Origin: Thermocoleostomius sinensis A174
GTDB lineage: Bacteria; Cyanobacteriota; Cyanobacteriia; Elainellales; Elainellaceae
NCBI RefSeq assembly: GCF_026802175.1
Contig: NZ_CP113797.1
Location: 1,589,026 to 1,653,025 of the forward strand
Reading direction: 5' to 3'
DNA: 64,000 nt
How positions within the stretch are numbered: the stretch's first letter is position 1; each line of letters starts with the position of its first letter. This document shows positions 17,885 through 25,800 of the stretch, piece by piece. The position numbers and the translations under genes are program-made. The notes below the pieces were generated by a model. That model was given only the letters and a program-made list of their open reading frames with translations, did not search any database and was not told the DNA's origin.

Positions 17885-19855
17885 TCAATTCGCCTCAATG
17901 CCATACCGCTGTCGCTGAAATGGATAGGTAGGCAGCACGACTTTACGACGCGAGTAGGGACGATCGAACGCAACCCAGTTCACCGATGCTCCCTGCACAT
18001 AATACTTTGCCACTTGATGCAAAACAGTCCGCCAATCTTCCAAACTTAAACATAACTCAGCTAACTGAGTGCCCAACTTGTCGGTCAGCGAGAGATACAA
18101 TGGTTTAGAACCATCCCCAGCCCTCAGATCTACCATCAGTTCAGAACTAGGAGGGTGAGATAGCGCCCGACCCAAAATCACTCCCTCGGTCGCCTCTCCA
18201 GCCATACAACTCGTCAATTTCTCACGTAATTCCTCCATAGAAGCCGCGACGATCGCCAGCCGATAGTTAAAGTGCGATCGCCCCGTATTCGCCGTAAAAC
18301 ACACATCCGCCACATCCAGATCGCCATGAGTTGCCAAGTGCTGGGCATAGCAGGATATCAACTGCTTCAGCGCCACCTCTGTTCGAGCCGACAGCGTCAA
18401 CACATGCGCCAACCGCTCCTTTCCGCCCGACTCCCAACTCCCGACTCCCGACTCCCGACTCCCTCCCTCTGCCACCACCACATGAGCATTGCTGCCATTA
18501 AATCCAAAAGCACTGACTCCGGCAATACGCGGCGCCTCTGCCGATTGCCAAACAACCCGACGGGTGGGAACGGCGATCGACAACTCGTTCCAGCGAATCT
18601 GAGGATTAGGCGTTTGGAAATGGAGATTCGCGGGAATTTCACCCTGTTGCAGCGACAGCACCACTTTGATCAAGCCAGCGATGCCAGCCGCCGCCTCGGT
18701 GTGCCCAATGTTCGTTTTCACCGAGCCAATCAGCAGAGGATGAGAGGACGATCGATTGCCAAACACCTCTCCCAACGCATTCACTTCAATCGGGTCGCCC
18801 AAGGACGTGCCTGTTCCGTGTGCTTCGACATAGCTGACTTGTGAGGGCTGAATCCGGCTCTGCTGTAAAGCTTGGCGAATGACCGCTTGTTGCGCCGGGC
18901 CATTGGGTACCGTTAAGCCGCTGCTGCGCCCATCGTGGTTGACAGCAGAACCGAGAATGGTGGCAAAAATGGGATCTCCTTGAGCAATCGCGTCGCTGAG
19001 CCGCTTCAGCACAACCATGCCACAGCCCTCCGATCGAACAAATCCATTGGCGTCTGCATCAAAACTTCGACAACGCCCCGCTGGAGAAAGCATCCGTGCC
19101 TTGGAAAAGTTGATTGTCGATTCGGGAGAAAGAATCCGGTTCACTCCTCCTGCCAACGCCAAATTACACTCTTGCTGCCGCAAACTTTGACATGCTAAAT
19201 GCACCGCCACCAGCGACGAGGAACAGGCCGTGTCTACCGATAGGCTTGGGCCAGTTAAACCGAGCAGGTATGATAGGCGACCTGCTGCGGTACTGTGGGT
19301 GTTGCCGATCGTCAGGTAAGCGTCAATTTCCGTTCGATCGCGACTGAGCAACCGCTGCCAGTAATCAATGCTGCAAATACCAACAAAGACCCCTGTCTGG
19401 GTATTGATCAGTCGATCGGGGGCAACCCCGCCGTGTTCCAGTGCTTCCCAACTCACCTCCAACAACAACCGCTGCTGTGGATCAAGGCTGACAGCTTCTC
19501 GCGGGGCAATGCGGAAGAAGGATGCATCAAAATCGTACAAATGGGGCAAAAATCCACCGGAGCGCGCCACCATTTTTCCAGGTGCATCCGGATCGGGACT
19601 GTAGTAGCGGTCAATGTCCCAGCGATCGATCGGAATATCCGTAATGGCATCTTGCCCATCGTGCAAAAGCTGCCAGAATTCAGCAGGATTGTCTGCCCCT
19701 GGAAATCGACAGCCTATACCGACAATGGCGATCGGTTCGTGTTTGGCTTGGTCTAATGCTTGTTCCAATGCCTCCACTTTTGCCTGGAGGTCTTTAATAG
19801 CCAGCAAGGCACGTTTCGTAGGAGATAACGCTTCGGCTTGGTCGGCAGTGTTCAT
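17885..19855 (-). CDS. PKS protein with a ketosynthase but no acyltransferase or ACP, 656 aa
   Basis: Residues 1-38 form a coiled-coil docking segment (SPTKRALLAIKDLQAKVEAL). The ketosynthase spans about 40-455: AIVGIGCRFPGAD, the nucleophile in DTACSSSL (about residue 212), EAHGTGTSLGDP (about 345) and KTNIGHTEAAAG (about 385). After it come the KS-to-AT linker (LTLSARTEVALKQL) and then directly the post-AT linker (PTYPFQRQRYGIE); the AT core with GHSxGE is absent. There is no ACP or thioesterase. It probably receives a chain from the PKS encoded 10 bases upstream. A heptamer repeat encodes the segment near residue 465. Confidence 0.9.
   Translation of the reverse strand: MNTADQAEALSPTKRALLAIKDLQAKVEALEQALDQAKHEPIAIVGIGCRFPGADNPAEFWQLLHDGQDAITDIPIDRWDIDRYYSPDPDAPGKMVARSGGFLPHLYDFDASFFRIAPREAVSLDPQQRLLLEVSWEALEHGGVAPDRLINTQTGVFVGICSIDYWQRLLSRDRTEIDAYLTIGNTHSTAAGRLSYLLGLTGPSLSVDTACSSSLVAVHLACQSLRQQECNLALAGGVNRILSPESTINFSKARMLSPAGRCRSFDADANGFVRSEGCGMVVLKRLSDAIAQGDPIFATILGSAVNHDGRSSGLTVPNGPAQQAVIRQALQQSRIQPSQVSYVEAHGTGTSLGDPIEVNALGEVFGNRSSSHPLLIGSVKTNIGHTEAAAGIAGLIKVVLSLQQGEIPANLHFQTPNPQIRWNELSIAVPTRRVVWQSAEAPRIAGVSAFGFNGSNAHVVVAEGGSRESGVGSWESGGKERLAHVLTLSARTEVALKQLISCYAQHLATHGDLDVADVCFTANTGRSHFNYRLAIVAASMEELREKLTSCMAGEATEGVILGRALSHPPSSELMVDLRAGDGSKPLYLSLTDKLGTQLAELCLSLEDWRTVLHQVAKYYVQGASVNWVAFDRPYSRRKVVLPTYPFQRQRYGIEAN
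18426..18460. repeat. Intragenic heptamer repeat, five units (KS protein linker)
   Basis: Five tandem units of CCCGACT or CCCAACT lie inside the reading frame of the 656-residue PKS protein, immediately after the ketosynthase domain. They are translated as a Gly/Ser/Glu-rich tract with a seven-residue period. Confidence 0.85.
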
Positions 19856-19865
19856 GTCGATCGAT

Positions 19866-22800
19866 CTAATCCTGCAAGCGATTCAACTCATGCAGCAACA
19901 GCGCTTCGGCTTCAGATTCCGAAAGTTGCTCCACATCTATCAAATCAGGGGTGGGTGGGGTGCGAGAAACGGAGGCATGATCCTTTGCAGATTGTCCCAG
20001 TCGATTGCTCAGATGCTCGGTCAGTGCTGCCAAGGTGGGATAGTCGAACAGCAACGTGGAAGATAATGAGCAACCGAGGCTGGTTTGTAAGCGGTTTCTC
20101 AGTTCCACCGAGGTTAATGAATCCATGCCCAACTCAGACAATCCTTGGTGAGGATCATCCAGCAGTGATGGTTCCAACCCCAACACTTTTGCCACTTGAA
20201 CGCGAACATGATCAAACAGCAATCGAGGGCGATCGTCCACCGAGGCGGCTTCCAGCATTTGCAGAAATGAAAGAGTAGTGGTTGATGGTGCAGTGATCAC
20301 GTCAGACAAAAACGCGGTCAGCGCTGCGGGAATACCCTCCGTGGCATCGAAAGATCGATCGATCGGCAAGACGCCCATTTGTCCCATTGGCTGTGATATT
20401 AGGTAATCCAGGATTTCTAGCCCTTGGGCAGGTGAAATTGATCCTATGTTTGAGAGCGTAGATCGTTGAGGAGGGGACGATCGCGCCGCCAGCCCAATCT
20501 CGCTCCATGCCCCCCAGTTGATGCTCAGCCCCGGTAACCCAATCGCCCGTCGTGCTTGTGCCAGCGCATCTAAAAAGGCATTTGCGGCGGCATAGTTGGC
20601 TTGTCCTGCTGCTCCTAGCAGCGATGCTGCCGAGGAAAACAACACAAAAAGATCGATCGGCTGATCTTGTGTCAAGCGATGCAAATTCCAAGCGCCCTGT
20701 ACTTTGGCAGCCATAACGCGCTCGAAATGATCCCAGGTTTGCTGTTGAAGGGTGCGATCGTCAATTAGTCCAGCGGCGTGGAGGATGCCTTTGAGGGAGT
20801 TGGGAGGGTTGAAGAGGTAAGGTTGGAGAATGGGCCGGAGTTGTTCTAGCTCTGCTACGTCAGCGTGGGCGATCGTAATGGTGGCTCCAGCGGCTTCTAG
20901 TTGACGAATCGTGGTTTGGGCCACAGTAGAGGGAGCATTGCGACCAATCAGTAACAAATGGGTAGCTCCCTTGTTTACAAGCCATTGCGCCACTCGCAAA
21001 CCCAGATCGCCCAGTCCGCCGGTAATTAAATAAGTTCCATTTTGACAAATTTGAATCGATTGGGTCTGAGTTGGTTGAGGCGGCGTGATTACCAGCTTAC
21101 CGATGTGTTTGGCTTGCTGCATAGTCCGAAATGCTTCGATCGCCTTTCCACTAGAAAAACTCGTTAAGGGCAGCGGGTGCAGGTGTTGAGCTTGAAATTG
21201 GTGCATTAACGAGTGGAGGCTCGATCGCACCCCATCTGGCTGTTGCTGCGCGACCTGCATGAGATCGACCAAAAAATAAGAAACATCCGGCCTACTCTGC
21301 GCAACCTGGGCGGCGCTCCAGACGCCGTGTTTGCCAATTTCCACAAAGCGCCCGTTGGCACGCAACACCGATAAACTTTTGGGAATGAACTTGTCCGACA
21401 AGCAGTTCAGCACCACGTCTACACCTTGTCCTTGAGTAGTCGCCATAAGGGTATCGGCAAAGTCCAGCGTGCGAGAATTCATCACGTGTTTGATACCGAT
21501 CGATCGAAGAAACGTCCATTTGCTGGGCGATGCTGTAGCAAAAATTTCTGCTCCAATCTGCTGGGCAATCTGAACTGCTGCTAATCCGACTCCACCCGCC
21601 GCTGCATGAATCAAGATGCGATCGCCAGGCGCTAGCTTTGCCAACTGTTTTAGCGTGTAATCAGCGGTTAGAAACGCAGTGGGAATCGTAGCTGCCGCCG
21701 CAAAACTGAGCAGCTTTGGTTTCAGCGCTACTAGCCGGGCATCCACTGTCACATACTGACTGAAGCTACCAGACGCGATCGCCACCACCGCATCACCAAC
21801 CTGAAAATGAGTGACATCCGAACCAACCGCGACAATTTCGCCCGCACATTCCAAACCCAGTTGTTCCGCACCCGGATACAGATCCAGCGCATTCAGAACA
21901 TCGCGAAAGTTCAATCCACTGGCATGAACCTGAATTTCCACTTCGCCTGCTTCGGGTGAACGTCGAGGACTCGATCGCCACATCAACGAATCGAGCGTGC
22001 CGCGATTAGTTATATCTAGTTTTAGAGAATCTATTTCAGAATTGTTTTGAGAATTTGATTGATGACTTGACTTGAATTGATGTTGAACTAATCGTGCTGC
22101 TAATCGATCGCCCTGACGAAAAGCAATTTGGCTTTCATAGTCATTGTTGTCGAGAATTTCATAAGCCAATCCAGTAACATCAATTGAATCTGGATCAAGA
22201 TCAACTTGTGTACAGTGTAATTCTGGGTGTTCCAGCGCGATCGTGCGTCCTAGTCCCCACAGCGGCGCTTGTCCAAGTGTACTGAACGGGCGATTGGTCG
22301 TTCCAATCATTTGAGCGCCACGAGTGATTAGCCATAAGCGCGGCGGCTGAGATAATTTGGCATTGATTAAAGCTTGCGTTAAATACAAAGCACTCTGACA
22401 ACTTCGTTGAACGGATTCGTTGAGCAAGTCCTCCTCACTATTAGGAACAATACTCCAAAGATGAACCACCCCCTGCAATGGTCGATCGCTCTCCGCCCCC
22501 CTTAAAACCACAGACAGCAAAGATTGAAACTCTTCTGGGTGGGCTGGATTAATAAAAAACGATCGATCAGTTTGCTGAAAGCTATCACCCGGGTATACAA
22601 CAACACAGATCTGCTGCTGAGCTTCCAGACACGCCTGTAATTTCTCCGCAATGCCCCCAGCATCCGCGAAAATCAGCCACGTACCAGAACATATCCGATC
22701 GTCTGCCCTCCATTCCCAACTCCCGATTCCCAATTCCCGATTCCCGATTCTCTGCCACTCCACCCCATACAGCCAATCCTGCCAAGCGGACGATGCAGTT

Positions 22801-25800
22801 CCCAACACAGCTTCGCGACGAGTGCACTGAGCGGTCAATCCTTCTACCTGTGCCACTCGATTGCCAGTTTCATCCCATATTGTGACATCGGCAATGACTG
22901 AAGAAGACCGATTGGCGATCGATCGAATCTGCGCATGACTCCAAAGGGTGGACGTGGGCGATTGATGCAGGTAAAACCGATCTAAACTAATCGGAATATA
23001 AGTTTCAGATTGAATCACTGGCGGTAATGCCGCTAATATCACCTGAAGACAAGCATCGAATAATGCTGGATGGAATTGATAGTTGACATGATCGAGACTT
23101 AACGTAGACGGAAGCTGTACTTGTCCCAACGCTTCACCATCTCGTCGCCACAGTTGTTTGATTCCTTGGAAATATGTGCCATACTCAAGCCCTTGCATCT
23201 GACACCGTTGGTAGTGTGTTTCAGACGATCGTGTTTCAGTAAATGATTGTTGTAATTCAGGCAGAACGGATTTTAGTGCTTCATGGTTAAGCGCAGGGTT
23301 TGTCTTAAATTCTATAATCCTTCCAGATGCATGTAATATCCAATCATCTGGTTGTTCTTCAGTGGCGAGGCTATAAATCTCAAATACTGCTTCATTTCCC
23401 TTTCTCGTTATGATGAATTGAAGCGTTTTTACTTGTGCATCTGCTAGTAACAATGCTTGTCGAATCGTTACCTGTTCCAGAAACACATCTGTCTTCAAGA
23501 TGGACTTCCCAGCCGCTAGCGCCATGTCCAAGTACGCTGTAGCAGGGACGATCGCCTGTCCATATACTCGATGATCAGCAAGCCAAGCGGGGGCGGTGGT
23601 ACAAAGGTGAGCCTGAAAGACAATCGACTTCAAGGCAGTGGGTAAGCGATGTCCCAATAATGGATGGATAGTTGGGGATTGGGGATTGGGGGTTAGGGAC
23701 TCTAACCAATAGCGTTGGCGTTGGAAGGGATAGGTGGGAAGTGACAGGCGTTGGTAGGAATCGCCTTGATAAACTTGTTGCCACTCGATTGTCAGTCCTC
23801 GCTGATAGAGGTGTGCAAGACTCTGCAAAAGCTGTTGCCAGTCAGAGCGATCCGGGTGCAAACTCGGCAGCCAGGAGATAGAGGGGGAATCGAACTGCGA
23901 TCGGGCCATGCCGATCAGCACGGGTTTGGGGCCACATTCAATCGCGATATCAAACCTCAGGGTTTGTAAGGTATTGAGGCTGGCAGCAAACTGTACAGGT
24001 TGGCAAATATGGTGCACCCAGTACTCTGGTGTGGCAATGGCTTCTGTGATTTTTTCGCCAGTTACATTCGAGATTAGATCAAGCTGCGGGGAAGTATATT
24101 GCACCGTCCGCGCTACCTGCTCAAACTCAGCCAACATCGGCCGCATCATCGGGGAATGAAAGGCGTGAGAGACATCAAGCGATCGGGTTTGGATATTTTG
24201 AGCTTGTAGATCCGCCACAATCGCCTGCAAGTCCTCGTTAGGGCCTGAAATCACCGTCTGTTCAGATCCGTTAATGGCAGCAACGGCAACGTTTTGGTAA
24301 GCCGCGATCGTCGCTCTCACATCGGCTGAATTGGCAAGCACAGATACCATACCGCCTGTTGGTAATGCCTGCATCAATCGTCCCCGTGCGGCCACTAACT
24401 TTAGTCCATCTTCCAGACTAAACACCCCTGCTACACAAGCTGCTACATATTCGCCCAGGCTATGACCCATAACAACTGTGGGTAGAATGCCCCACGATTG
24501 CCACAGTACTGCCAAGGCATATTCGATCGCAAACAAAGCAGGCTGTACAAAAGCCGTTTCTACAAGGGATGAAGCATGAGGGATGAGGGCTGAATACCCG
24601 ATCGCATCTTGCCGATCGGTTTCAGCATTAAGAACGGTAGTACAGCGATCGATCGCGGCTCGAAAGACGGGTTGGGTTTCGTACAACTCGCGGCCCATAT
24701 TGAGATACTGTGATCCTTGTCCCGTAAATAAGAAGGCGATTTTAGGACGAGATTGAGCAAGACCCGGTGCGATCGCCGGAATCTGGCCGGCACACCATTT
24801 AGAAAGTTGTTGACGTAGCGCTTGAACTGAATCAGCGACCACTGCCAAGCGATATTGAAAATGCGATCGACCCACATTTGCCGTAAAACACAAATCTGCC
24901 AACGAAACAGTGGAGTGCATCATCAAAAACCGCTCATATCGTGCTGCCAATTGCCGTAACGCCCCTTCATTCTTAGCCGACAACGCCAGTACCTGCCACG
25001 CTCCCCTCCTCTTCCGACTTCCGACTTCCGACTTCCGACTTCCGACTCCCTCAAACTCCTCCAACACCAAATGTACATTTGTGCCACCAATCCCCAATGA
25101 GTTTACACCTGCCCGTCGCGGATGTTCGATTGCCTGCCACTCCGATAGCACTGTATTGACGTAAAATGGACTGCTGGCAAAGTCGATTTGAGGATTGGGT
25201 ATCTCAAAATGCAGACTGGGCGGCAATTTTTTGTGGTGCAACGCCAACACGGTTTTGATAAACCCCACCACGCCAGAGGCAATGTTGAGATGCCCGACGT
25301 TGGTTTTCACCGACCCGATCGCACAAAACTGAGTCTGCTGAGTGCCAAGGCGAAAGGCTTGCGTGAGTCCGGCAATTTCGATTGGATCGCCCAACGCTGT
25401 GCCAGTGCCGTGTGCTTCCACATAGGTAACAGTAGCGGGATCAATGCCTGCGATCGACAAGGCTGTGGCGGTCACAGTGGCTTGTCCTTCAGCGCTGGGA
25501 GCCAGATACCCAACCTTGGTGCTGCCGTCGTTGCCGATCGCCGATCCTTTAATTACCGCATAGATTTGATCACCGTCCTCGATTGCGTCCGCCAGTCGTT
25601 TCAACACTACCAACCCTACACCACTGCCAAAAATTGTCCCCTGTGCCCGCGCATCAAACGCACGGCAATGTCCATCCGGTGACAAAATCAGCCCCTCTTG
25701 ATATAGATGTCCCACCTTCTGTGGCGTATGCACTGACACCCCACCCGCCAAAGCCATGTCGCACTCACCGTTTAGCAGGCTTTGTGTCGCCAAATGAATC

